A stretch of DNA of 39,879 bases. It comes from Burkholderiaceae bacterium. GTDB taxonomy: Bacteria > Pseudomonadota > Gammaproteobacteria > Burkholderiales > Burkholderiaceae_C. Within the stretch, counting starts at the first letter, position 1. The number at the start of each line of letters is the position of its first letter. Positions 1 to 6,816 of the stretch are shown here, one piece after another. Made by a program: the position numbers and the translations under genes. The notes beneath the pieces were generated by a model, which saw nothing but the letters and a program-made list of their open reading frames with translations, was not told the DNA's origin and made no database searches. The stretch spans positions 1 to 39,879 of the forward strand of contig JAJVIL010000062.1 of the NCBI GenBank assembly GCA_022072045.1. Reading direction: 5' to 3'.

Positions 1-1470
1 CGCATGCTGTACGAGCACGCGCGTTCGCGCATCACCGGCAGCGACACCGAGATCGGCCGTGCGCTCGTGCTCGGCGCCGGCGAGGCGGCGCGCCTGTTGG
101 TGGCGGGCATACATCAACAAGGCTGGATCGTGCTCGGCTTTCTCGACGACGACCCGCACAAGCGCGGCGGCCGCGTCGCCGGGCTGCCGGTGCTCGGCGC
201 GCTCGCCGACGCGCGCAACCCGGCGGTGGTCGGCGCCGCGACGCACCTGATCGTTGCCATGCCGTCGGTGCGCGGCGCGCGGCGGCGCGAGGTGCTGGAG
301 CTGGCTGCCGGCGCGGGCCGGCCGGTGGTCACCGTGCCGTCGGTCGACGAACTGCGCGACGGCAACCGGCGCATCGACCTGCTGCGCGACATCGAGCCCG
401 AAGACCTGCTCGGCCGCGAGCCGGTGCGGCTCGACGAGGCGGGCATCGCCGCTACGCTGCGCGGCAAGACGGTGCTCATCACCGGCGCCGGTGGCAGCAT
501 CGGCGCCGAGCTGTGCCGCCAGGTGGCGCACTACGAGCCGGCCGCGCTGGTGCTGTACGAGCTGAGCGAGTTCAACCTCTACACCATCGAGCAGGATCTC
601 GGCGAGCGCTTTGCGGCACTGCCGCTCGTGCGCGTGATCGGCGACGTCAAGGATCTCGACCATCTGCGGCACACGATGGCGCGCACGCGACCGCAGGTGG
701 TGTTCCACGCCGCGGCGTTCAAGCACGTGCCGCTGATGGAAGAAGGCAACGCGCTGGCGGCGTTGCGCAACAACACGCTGGGCACGCACCACGCCGCGCT
801 GGCAGCGGGCGAGGCCGGTGTCGAGCGCTTCGTGCTGATCAGCACCGACAAGGCGGTGAACCCCACCAACGTGATGGGCGCCACCAAGCGCGCAGCCGAG
901 ATGGTGGTGTCGGCGCTGGCCGCGCAGCACCCGGCCACGCGCTTCGTGGCGGTGCGTTTCGGCAACGTGCTCGGCTCCAGCGGCAGCGTGATCCCCAAGT
1001 TCAAGGAGCAGATCGCGCGCGGTGGCCCGGTGACGGTGACGCACCCGGAGATCATCCGCTACTTCATGACGATCCCCGAAGCCGCGCGCCTGGTGCTGCA
1101 GGCTGCAGCCATCGGCGAGAGCGGCCAGGTGCTGGTGCTCGACATGGGCGAGCCGGTGAAGATCGTCGACATGGCGCGGCAGTTGATCCGCCTGTCGGGC
1201 CACGCCGCCGACGACGTGGCCATCGAGTTCAGCGGCCTGCGCGCCGGCGAGAAGCTTTACGAAGAGCTGCTGGCCGACGCCGACACCACGGTGGCCACCG
1301 TGGTGCCGCAGCTGCGCGTGGCGAAGCTGGCGCAGCGAGACACGCGGCTCGACGAACTGCTCGGCGTGGCCGCCGCGGCCACGCAGGCCGACGATGCGGC
1401 CGTGCGCGCGGCGCTGCAGCGCGCGGTGCCGGAGTACCGAAGCCCCGATCGAACCACCACCGACCGATGA
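1..1470 (+). CDS. FlaA1/CapD/WbpM-type nucleotide-sugar 4,6-dehydratase, 5' end outside window
   Basis: Probable membrane-anchored NDP-sugar dehydratase/epimerase (polysaccharide biosynthesis protein CapD family), making a UDP-4-keto-6-deoxy sugar from UDP-GlcNAc or a similar substrate. The reading frame is open to base 1. The visible part (488 residues from the Met at base 4) has a first Rossmann-like segment (LVLGAGEAAR, about residues 21-30) and a second, catalytic SDR domain with GAGGSIG at 161-167, the HAAAFKHVPLME segment at 235-246, and STDKAVNPTN from 280. Met291 and Lys295 occupy the YxxxK positions; Met in place of Tyr is typical of the FlaA1/PglF/WbpM group. Large family members carry four N-terminal membrane helices, and these must lie left of the window. 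The stop overlaps the next start as ATGA, so the gene is coupled to the 2-epimerase. The exact substrate cannot be told from sequence. Confidence 0.9.
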   Translation, partial: RMLYEHARSRITGSDTEIGRALVLGAGEAARLLVAGIHQQGWIVLGFLDDDPHKRGGRVAGLPVLGALADARNPAVVGAATHLIVAMPSVRGARRREVLELAAGAGRPVVTVPSVDELRDGNRRIDLLRDIEPEDLLGREPVRLDEAGIAATLRGKTVLITGAGGSIGAELCRQVAHYEPAALVLYELSEFNLYTIEQDLGERFAALPLVRVIGDVKDLDHLRHTMARTRPQVVFHAAAFKHVPLMEEGNALAALRNNTLGTHHAALAAGEAGVERFVLISTDKAVNPTNVMGATKRAAEMVVSALAAQHPATRFVAVRFGNVLGSSGSVIPKFKEQIARGGPVTVTHPEIIRYFMTIPEAARLVLQAAAIGESGQVLVLDMGEPVKIVDMARQLIRLSGHAADDVAIEFSGLRAGEKLYEELLADADTTVATVVPQLRVAKLAQRDTRLDELLGVAAAATQADDAAVRAALQRAVPEYRSPDRTTTDR

Positions 1471-2597
1471 GCCACGACGATAACGGCCACCTGATCGACA
1501 TCATCGCCGGCGCGCGCCCGAACTTCATGAAGATCGCGCCAATCATTCGCGCGATCCAGGCGCGGCAGAAGGCCGGCAGCGCGCTGCGCTGGCGCCTGGT
1601 GCACACCGGCCAGCACTACGACGCGCGCATGTCGGCCGACTTCTTCGACCAACTCGATATCCCCGCGCCTGACGTCAACCTCGAGGTCGGCTCGGGCACG
1701 CAGGCCGAGCAGACGGCCGCGATCATGGTGCGCTACGAGCAACTGCTGCTGCAGCAGCGCGGCGCGCTGTGCCTGGTGGTGGGCGACGTCACGTCGACGA
1801 TGGCGTGCGCCATCGTCGCGCAGAAGCTGGGCATCGCGGTGGCGCACGTCGAGGCGGGCATCCGCTCGGACGACTGGACGATGCCCGAAGAGATCAACCG
1901 CATGGTGACCGACGCGATCACCAACTGGTACTTCACGACGAGCGAGGTGGCCAACGACAACCTGCGGCGCGCGGGCGTGACTGAAGACCGCATCTTCTTC
2001 GTCGGCAACACGATGATCGACACGCTGCTGGTCAACCTGCCGCGGTTGAAGGAGCCGCCGTTCTGGGTCGGGGCCGGGCTGCAGAGCAGGCGCTACTTCG
2101 TGATGACGATGCATCGGCCGGCCAACGTCGACACCGCCGACGGGTTCGCGGCCGTGCTCGCGGCGATCGGCCGGGGAGTGCGCGGCATGCCGGTGGTGTT
2201 CCCGGTGCATCCGCGTACGGCCAAGACGCTCGCCGCGCTCGGCGGCCTGCCGAAGAACCTGCTCTTGGTCGAGCCGCAGCCGTACCTCGAGTTCAACTAC
2301 CTGGTGAAGCATGCACTGGCGGTGATCACCGACTCCGGCGGGATCACCGAGGAAACCACGGTGATGGGCGTTCCGTGCATCACGATGCGCAACACCACCG
2401 AGCGCCCCGAGACCGTAACGCTGGGCACCAACGAGCTGATCGGCACCGATCCAGCGCAGCTGAAGCCTGCGCTCGATCGCCTGTTCGACGGCCGCTGGAA
2501 GACCGGCAGCGTGCCGCCGTTGTGGGACGGCAAGACCGGCGAGCGCATCGTCGAGCGGCTCGAGGTGCTGCTGGGGACGCCTGCGGCCGGGGCATGA
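1467..2597 (+). CDS. wecB: UDP-N-acetylglucosamine 2-epimerase, non-hydrolysing
   Basis: Interconverts UDP-GlcNAc and UDP-ManNAc (or the corresponding 2,3-diamino or 6-deoxy sugar in some relatives) in the cytoplasm. The product is 376 residues, normal for the family. Visible family motifs are GARPNFMK (about 15-22), HTGQHYD (47-52), VGDV (105-108), VEAGIRS (128-134), PEEINR (140-145), the MHRPAN segment, and DSGGITEE near the C-terminus. The ATG start lies in an ATGA overlap with the upstream dehydratase stop, so translation is probably coupled. Paired with a FlaA1-type dehydratase this suggests synthesis of a 6-deoxy-HexNAc such as an FucNAc- or QuiNAc-type sugar, but a plain WecB role is equally possible. 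The gene ends just before a hairpin that separates it from the convergent epimerase. Confidence 0.93.
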   Translation: MSHDDNGHLIDIIAGARPNFMKIAPIIRAIQARQKAGSALRWRLVHTGQHYDARMSADFFDQLDIPAPDVNLEVGSGTQAEQTAAIMVRYEQLLLQQRGALCLVVGDVTSTMACAIVAQKLGIAVAHVEAGIRSDDWTMPEEINRMVTDAITNWYFTTSEVANDNLRRAGVTEDRIFFVGNTMIDTLLVNLPRLKEPPFWVGAGLQSRRYFVMTMHRPANVDTADGFAAVLAAIGRGVRGMPVVFPVHPRTAKTLAALGGLPKNLLLVEPQPYLEFNYLVKHALAVITDSGGITEETTVMGVPCITMRNTTERPETVTLGTNELIGTDPAQLKPALDRLFDGRWKTGSVPPLWDGKTGERIVERLEVLLGTPAAGA

Positions 2598-2622
2598 TCC
2601 CTCGGAAGCCTGCAATTTGATC

Positions 2623-2643
2623 TTTGATCGCAAGGCGATCAAA
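2623..2643. terminator. Hairpin between convergent genes, probable bidirectional terminator
   Basis: TTTGATCGC (2623-2631) and GCGATCAAA (2635-2643) form a perfect 9-bp stem with the 3-base loop AAG. A competing longer pairing joins GCAATTTGATC (2612-2622) with GATCAAATTGC (2637-2647). The structure sits in the 88-base gap between two genes that face each other. There is no clean U tract on either strand, so termination efficiency is uncertain. Confidence 0.5.
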
Positions 2644-2685
2644 TTGCGCTGTTAGCTCTGATGGCCGATATGCGAGAGGCGGCCT

Positions 2686-3666
2686 CTATGCAATCGCACC
2701 GCGCTTCCAGTCCCTGAGCCAGGCGACGAAACGACGCAGGCCCACATCGAGCGGCGTCGACGGCTCGAACCCCACACGCTCGCGCAGCCGCGTGACGTCG
2801 GCGCAGGTCATCGTCACGTCGCCGGGCTGCGGCGGCAGCATCTGCAGCGCCGGCTGCACGCCGAGCGCGGCCGCCAGCGTGTCGATGAACTGCAGCACCG
2901 TCACCGGGGAGTGGTTGCCGATGTTGAAGACCTCGTGCGCCGGTGTCGTCGCCGGCGGCGACGCGAACGCCACTCGCACCACACCCTCGACGATGTCGTC
3001 GATGTAGGTGAAGTCGCGCTGCAGCGCGCCGTGGCCGAACACCGGCAGCGGCTGGCCCGCGAGCAGCTTCTCGGCGAAGCCGAAGGCCGCCATGTCGGGC
3101 CGACCCCACGGGCCGTAGACGGTGAAGAAGCGCAGGCCGGTGGCGCGCAGCCCGTACAGGTGGCTGTGCGCCATCAGCTCGTTGGCCTTCTTGGTCGCGG
3201 CATACAGCGACACCGGCGAATCGGTGGGCTGTGTCTCGCGAAACGGCGGATCGGTGCGGTCGCCGTAGACGCTGCTGGAACTGGCGTACACGAGGTGCTG
3301 CACGCGGTGGTGACGGCACGCCTCGAGCACGTTGGCGAAGCCCACCAGATTGGACTGCACGTAGGTCTCGGGGTGGTCGATCGAGTAGCGCACGCCGGCC
3401 TGCGCGGCGAGGTGGACCACGATGCCCGGCTTCAACGCCTCGAACAGCGCGCGCACCGCGGCGGCGTCGGCGAGCTCGACGGTGCGACATGGCACCCCGC
3501 GCGGCGCCAGCAGGTGGGCCACGCGCGCGCGCTTGAGCGCCGGGTCGTAGTAGGCGTTGAAGTTGTCGCAGCTGTGCACCGCGTGCCCCTGCTGCGCCAG
3601 GCGCGCCGCGACGAAGGCGCCGATGAAGCCGGCGGCGCCGGTGACGAGGATGACGGGGTCGGGCAT
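2686..3666 (-). CDS. UDP-glucuronate 4-epimerase-like NAD-dependent epimerase
   Basis: Extended SDR enzyme, 326 residues, most like the LspL/Cap1J group that converts UDP-GlcA to UDP-GalA. Visible features are the N-terminal GAAGFIG dinucleotide-binding loop (10-16), the NFNAYYD segment (35-41) characteristic of UDP-glucuronate epimerases, the HLAAQAGVRYSI stretch, a serine run before VYG (128-135), and the catalytic YAATK with Tyr155 and Lys159. The FGHGALQRDFTYIDD segment is typical of sugar-nucleotide epimerases. It is transcribed towards wecB and is separated from the main minus-strand block by the vapBC/IS66 interval, so it probably has its own promoter in the 168-base gap upstream. A longer open frame on the same strand (to 3760) lies in another frame and lacks the family motifs. 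Confidence 0.88.
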   Translation of the reverse strand: MPDPVILVTGAAGFIGAFVAARLAQQGHAVHSCDNFNAYYDPALKRARVAHLLAPRGVPCRTVELADAAAVRALFEALKPGIVVHLAAQAGVRYSIDHPETYVQSNLVGFANVLEACRHHRVQHLVYASSSSVYGDRTDPPFRETQPTDSPVSLYAATKKANELMAHSHLYGLRATGLRFFTVYGPWGRPDMAAFGFAEKLLAGQPLPVFGHGALQRDFTYIDDIVEGVVRVAFASPPATTPAHEVFNIGNHSPVTVLQFIDTLAAALGVQPALQMLPPQPGDVTMTCADVTRLRERVGFEPSTPLDVGLRRFVAWLRDWKRGAIA

Positions 3667-3763
3667 GGCGTGTCGCGCACAACGAGACGCCGCATTGTCG
3701 GCGATGGCAGTGGACGCGATGGGAGGGGCTCAACGCGGCGCGCGGCCGCCGTCTGGCCATTGA

Positions 3764-3808
3764 GGGGGCCTGCAGAAATGAACCGCTACTTCACTTCTGC
3801 AAGCCCCC
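3764..3808. repeat. Long imperfect inverted repeat upstream of vapB
   Basis: Arms 3764-3782 and 3790-3808 pair over 19 bases with two mismatches, around the 7-base loop CCGCTAC. The outer part is GGGGGCCTGCAGAA against TTCTGCAAGCCCCC. It lies between the divergent epimerase and vapB genes, about 26 bases before the vapB ATG. It could be a terminator for something now lost, a regulatory hairpin, or the remnant of a small mobile repeat. No second copy was noticed in this window. Confidence 0.55.
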
Positions 3809-3822
3809 GCGCATCAAGATGC

Positions 3823-3828
3823 TAAGGT
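3823..3828 (+). promoter_or_regulatory. Ribosome-binding site of vapB
   Basis: AAGGTG lies 6 bases before the ATG at 3835 and supports that start. A small GCATC/GATGC stem precedes it. Confidence 0.45.
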
Positions 3829-3834
3829 GCATAG

Positions 3835-4126
3835 ATGCGAACGACGATCGATCTACCCGAGGCGACTCTTCGCCAGCTCAAGGCGCGAGCGGCGCTGGAA
3901 GGCGTGCCGATGAAGGACCTGGTGCTCGGTTACGTGCAGCACGGCCTGGCGCGGCGCCCGGCACCGGCGCGGTCCGCGGCGCGAAGCCCGCTACCCGACC
4001 TGGTCCCGAACAAGCCGCTCGCGCTGCGCCGTCCCTCGAATGCGGGGCTGTTCGCGGTTCTCGACGAGGCCGATGCGCAGCGCGCCACGGGCGGACGGCG
4101 GGACGGCGGGACGGCGTGCCCGCTGA
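3835..4126 (+). pseudogene. VapB-type antitoxin, reading frame lost at its 3' end
   Basis: The first about 87 codons look like an intact antitoxin. It begins MRTTIDLPEATLRQLKARA, the N-terminal ribbon-helix-helix pattern of VapB-type antitoxins, and continues to a proline/arginine-rich middle and a SNAGLFAVLDEADAQRA tail that resembles the toxin-binding end of this family. The frame has no stop where the family normally ends and instead runs on into the IS66 element, to 4347. Just after the conserved tail there are three perfect copies of GGACGGCG (4093-4116). With one copy (or four) the frame would reach the TGA at 4124-4126, directly in front of the vapC remnant, giving a protein of normal length. 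An 8-bp repeat expansion is therefore the likely cause of the damage. Confidence 0.7.
4093..4116. repeat. Three tandem copies of an 8-bp unit in vapB
   Basis: GGACGGCG occurs at 4093-4100, 4101-4108 and 4109-4116 without mismatch. The unit length is not a multiple of three, so any change in copy number shifts the vapB frame. Confidence 0.9.
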
Positions 4127-4132
4127 GCAGGC

Positions 4133-4181
4133 GATCTTCTCGACGTCAACGTCTGGTTGGCGCTGGCCACGCCGTCGCATG
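4133..4181 (+). pseudogene. VapC PIN-domain toxin, left fragment interrupted by IS66
   Basis: Read from 4133 the sequence gives DLLDVNVWLALATPSH, the N-terminal first strand of a PIN-domain ribonuclease with the first catalytic Asp (LLDVN). The frame is broken by insertion of the IS66 element after 4181. Joining across the element through the target duplication gives TPSHVHHAAARAYWL, which is what a VapC is expected to read here. There is no start codon between the in-frame TGA at 4124 and the conserved LLDVN, so the 5' end is damaged independently of the insertion. The toxin cannot be made. Confidence 0.75.
4174..4181. repeat. Target-site duplication of the IS66 element, left copy
   Basis: GTCGCATG is repeated exactly at 6731-6738. 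Eight bases is the known duplication length of IS66-family elements. Confidence 0.95.
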
Positions 4182-4202
4182 GTATCCGTCCGGCCAACTC
4201 AC
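4182..4202 (+). repeat. Left terminal inverted repeat of the IS66 element
   Basis: GTATCCGTCCGGCCAACTCAC in the outside-to-inside direction, less its final base in the written motif limit; 18 of 21 bases match the right end (6710-6730, complementary strand), with mismatches at positions 5, 10 and 14. Confidence 0.9.
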
Positions 4203-4232
4203 ATTGAATTTCGATAGCCGGCCGGGGATGCT

Positions 4233-4260
4233 TGTGTCCACGAACTTCTGCGTGGACACA
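4233..4260 (+). promoter_or_regulatory. Hairpin abutting the tnpA start codon
   Basis: TGTGTCCACG (4233-4242) and CGTGGACACA (4251-4260) form a perfect 10-bp stem with the 8-base loop AACTTCTG. The last paired base is the A of the tnpA ATG, and no purine-rich Shine-Dalgarno sequence lies outside the stem. It would be expected to hold down translation of tnpA, especially in transcripts that enter from outside the element. The effect is inferred from position only. Confidence 0.5.
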
Positions 4261-4670
4261 TGGACATTCCCGGGACGAGATCGGCGGTTGCAGCACCGCC
4301 CAGGCGCAGCTGGCGGCGGCACTCCGAGGAGTTCAGGGCTCGGGTGATCGAACTGGCGCGCCAGCCGAACACGTCGGTGGCCGCGGTGGCGCTGGCCAAC
4401 GGGCTGAACGCGAACATGCTGCGCCGCTGGGTGCGCGAGTCCGAGGTGTCCAGCAAGGGCGGCGGCCAAGTCGCGCAGCAGCCGCGTGATGCGGCTACGC
4501 AGGCCTTCGTGCAGTTGCCGATGCACGTACAGCGTTCGCCGCCGGCGGCCCAGCCAGAGCAGAGCGCGGCACGCGTCGAGGTGGAAATCCATCGCAACGG
4601 CACCACCGTGCGCGCGAACCTGCCGATGGACAACTGCAGCGCCGCCTGGCTGCGCGAGGTCACGCGTTGA
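4260..4670 (+). CDS. tnpA: IS66 accessory protein TnpA (helix-turn-helix)
   Basis: First gene of the IS66 element, 136 residues. The segment RHSEEFRARVIELARQ (about 20-35) followed by a helix-turn-helix stretch around SVAAVALANGLNANMLRRW (about 39-57) is the transposase_8/InsN-like DNA-binding domain of IS66 TnpA. The C-terminal part is a variable, Ala/Gln-rich linker ending in a small beta segment. It is needed with TnpB and TnpC for transposition in characterised IS66 elements. Its start is partly enclosed by the hairpin at 4233-4260. The stop overlaps the tnpB start as TTGA. Confidence 0.88.
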   Translation: MDIPGTRSAVAAPPRRSWRRHSEEFRARVIELARQPNTSVAAVALANGLNANMLRRWVRESEVSSKGGGQVAQQPRDAATQAFVQLPMHVQRSPPAAQPEQSAARVEVEIHRNGTTVRANLPMDNCSAAWLREVTR

Positions 4671-4999
4671 TCCGCGTGGAGGCGGTCTGGCTGGCCGTTC
4701 AGCCGCTGGACATGCGCCTGGGCACCGAGGCCGCGCTGGCACGCGTGGTCGGCGTCTTCGGCGCCGCGCATCCGCACCATGCCTACCTCTTCGCCAACCG
4801 GCGCGCCAACCGCATGAAGGTTCTCGTGCATGACGGCATCGGAGTATGGCTGGCCGCCCGAAGGCTCAACGCGGGCAAGTTCGTCTGGCCGGCCGACGGC
4901 GCCAACACCCTGAGCCTGAGCCGAACGCAGTTCGATGCGCTGGTGCTGGGCCTGCCGTGGCAGCGACTGGGTGAAGCCGGCATCATCCGCGTGATCTGA
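4667..4999 (+). CDS. tnpB: IS66 Orf2-like protein TnpB
   Basis: Second gene of the element, 110 residues. It carries the family pattern: an N-terminal strand followed by PLDMRLGTEAALARV (about 13-27), then the AYLFANRRANRMKVLVHD segment (about 39-56), and the GVWLAARRLNAGKFVWP segment (about 59-75). In other IS66 proteins the second of these reads like FLFRNRRRDRLKLLYWD. The biochemical role of TnpB is unknown, but it is required in tested IS66 elements. The start is TTG at 4667 within a TTGA overlap with the tnpA stop, an arrangement that couples translation of the two genes. The next gene follows after a 76-base gap. Confidence 0.9.
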   Translation: MIRVEAVWLAVQPLDMRLGTEAALARVVGVFGAAHPHHAYLFANRRANRMKVLVHDGIGVWLAARRLNAGKFVWPADGANTLSLSRTQFDALVLGLPWQRLGEAGIIRVI

Positions 5000-5075
5000 G
5001 AGCGATCCATCGACGCTCGGCAATTGTCGGATGTGCCGATGCGATCGGCGCGGTCATGGGCGACGATCACGCTCG

Positions 5076-6676
5076 ATGATCAGCGCGCAACAGTTGGAGG
5101 CCTTGGATCCGCACGTGCGGCAGGCCGTGTTGTCGTTGCTGTCCGAGGTGAGCGCGCGCGGCGAACAACTGCGCGCCAAGGACGCGCTGATCGAGCAGCG
5201 CGAGCGCGACGCGGCCTTCAAGCAGGCGCTCATCGACAAGCTCACGCACGAAGTGGCGGTGCTCAAGCGCCTGAAGTTCGCCGCGACGAGCGAGAAGTTC
5301 GCCGGCAGCGCCGAGCAGAAGAGCCTGCTGCAAGACACGCTGGACGAAGACCTGGCCGAACTCGGCCGGGAGATCAAGCGGCTGGGCGTGGACATCGACG
5401 CCGACGACGACAAGACCGGCAAGAAGACGCCCAAGCGGCAGGCCTTGCCGCCGCACCTGCCGCGGCGCGACGTGCACCACGAGCCGCAGTCCACGGTGTG
5501 CGGTTGCGGCTGCCAGATGCAGCGTATCGGCGAAGACGTAGCCGAGAAGCTCGACTACCAGCCCGGCGTCTTTACGGTGGAACGCCACGTGCGCGGCAAA
5601 TGGGCCTGCAGCCACTGCGAGAAGCTGGTGCAAGCGCCTGTGCCGGCGCACGTCATCGACAAGGGTATCCCGACCACGGGGCTGCTCGCCCAGGTGCTGG
5701 TGGCCAAGTTCCTGGACCACCTGCCGCTGTACCGGCAGGAAGCGGTTTTCGAGCGCGCCGGGCATCTGATCGCCCGCTCGACGCTCGCGCAGTGGGTGGG
5801 CGAGTGCGGCGCACGGCTGCAGCCGCTGGTGCAGGCGCTGGCCGACGAACTGCGGCGGCACGCTGTGCTGCATGCCGACGAGACGCCGGTGGCGATGCTC
5901 AAGCCGGGCAACGGCAAGACGCACCGGGCCTACATGTGGTCGTACTGCACCCCGAGCAGCAACCCGACCAAGGCAGTAGTGTTCGACTTCAGCGAGACCC
6001 GCAGTGGCCAGAACGTGCGCCAGTTCCTGCAGCTGGACAGCGCAAGCGCCTGGAACGGCACGCTGGTCACCGACGGGTTCAGCGGCTACCGAGCCTGCAT
6101 CGAAAAGGGCGTGACCTCGGCGCAGTGCATGGCGCACGCCAGACGCAAGTTCCACGAGCTGTGGGCCAACCACGGCAGCGAAGTGGGACGCCAGGCGCTG
6201 CGCTTCCACCAGAGCCTGTTCCGCATCGAGCGCGAGATCGAGAACAGGACGGCCGAAGAGCGAAGACGAATACGGCAGCGCAAGTCGCGGCGGGTTCTTG
6301 CCGTGTTCCACCGCTGGCTGCTGGCGCAGCGGCAATTGGTGCCGCCAGGCTCGGCGACGATCAAGGCCATCGACTACAGCTTGAAGCGCTGGGCCGAGCT
6401 CACGCACTTCGTGGGCGACGGCGACGTGCCGATCTCCAACAACTGGGTGGAGAACCAGATCAGGCCGATCGCGCTGGGCAGATCGAACTGGCTGTTCGCC
6501 GGCAGCCTGCGCGCGGGCAAGCGGGCCGCGGCGATCATGAGCCTGCTGCACTCGGCGCGCATCAACGGGCGCACGAGCCCTACGCGTACCTCGAAGACGT
6601 GCTGCGGCGGCTGCCGACCCAGCCGGACAGCCGCATCCGCGAACTGCTGCCGCACCGCTGGAAGCCGCAGAACTGA
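5076..6676 (+). pseudogene. tnpC: IS66 DDE transposase TnpC with a 3' frameshift
   Basis: Catalytic transposase of the element. The N-terminus (about 10-90) is a coiled-coil segment, followed by a cysteine-bearing zinc-finger-like part (CGCGCQMQRIGED and CSHC) and the DDE domain. Candidate catalytic residues are Asp268 in HADETP, Asp333 in TDGFSGY and Glu459 in NNWVENQIRPIALGRSNW, all present. After HSARING the frame slips: the conserved ending (EPYAYLEDVLRRLPTQP to ELLPHRW) is found in the +2 frame and stops at 6676. An extra GC in GCGC at 6569-6572 explains the shift, since removing it restores GHEPYAYL. As written, the protein instead ends at 6713 with an unrelated tail. The ATG at 5076 is preferred to the upstream open frame because family similarity begins at MISAQQLEAL. 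A sequencing error is an alternative explanation. Confidence 0.85.
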
Positions 6677-6709
6677 CGGCCCTCGCCGATCAGGCGCCAG
6701 CTGTCAAGA

Positions 6710-6730
6710 GTGAGTTCGCCAGACGCATAC
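6710..6730 (-). repeat. Right terminal inverted repeat of the IS66 element
   Basis: Read on the complementary strand from 6730 inwards it starts GTATGCGTCTGGCGAACTCA and matches the left end at 18 of 21 positions. Confidence 0.9.
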
Positions 6731-6738
6731 GTCGCATG
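6731..6738. repeat. Target-site duplication of the IS66 element, right copy
   Basis: GTCGCATG, identical to 4174-4181. Confidence 0.95.
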
Positions 6739-6775
6739 TGCACCACGCGGCGGCGCGCGCCTACTGGCTGCGGCC
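6739..6775 (+). pseudogene. VapC right fragment, truncated
   Basis: Continuing the vapC frame from the duplicated target, this segment encodes VHHAAARAYWL, the expected first helix of a PIN-domain toxin. After about 6775 the PIN pattern is lost: the frame reads RPELKFRTGSRESP and stops at 6831-6833, inside the end of the neighbouring glycosyltransferase gene. Roughly the last three quarters of the toxin are missing, including the remaining acidic catalytic residues. The loss is separate from the IS66 insertion and marks the point where the polysaccharide block abuts older sequence. Confidence 0.6.
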
Positions 6776-6816
6776 CGAACTAAAATTCAGGACAGGCTCG
6801 CGCGAATCGCCACACG

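Larger units (their letters stand above)
4182..6730 (+). mobile_element. Complete IS66-family insertion sequence, 2549 bp
   Basis: The element is bounded by 21-base terminal inverted repeats: left 4182-4202 and right 6710-6730 on the opposite strand, identical at 18 of 21 positions and both opening with GTAT. It is flanked by a perfect 8-bp duplication (4174-4181 and 6731-6738). It carries tnpA, tnpB and tnpC in the usual IS66 order and orientation. Length, gene order and duplication size all fit the family. The intact duplication shows that the element arrived by transposition and that its flanks have not recombined since. The tnpC frame is shifted near its 3' end, so this copy may be inactive or impaired. 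Confidence 0.95.

Noticed and set aside
6571-6713. The TnpC C-terminal tail in the original frame as a genuine alternative ending
   Set aside because: It is a Arg/Ser/Cys-rich shadow sequence, while the conserved IS66 ending is found in the neighbouring frame.
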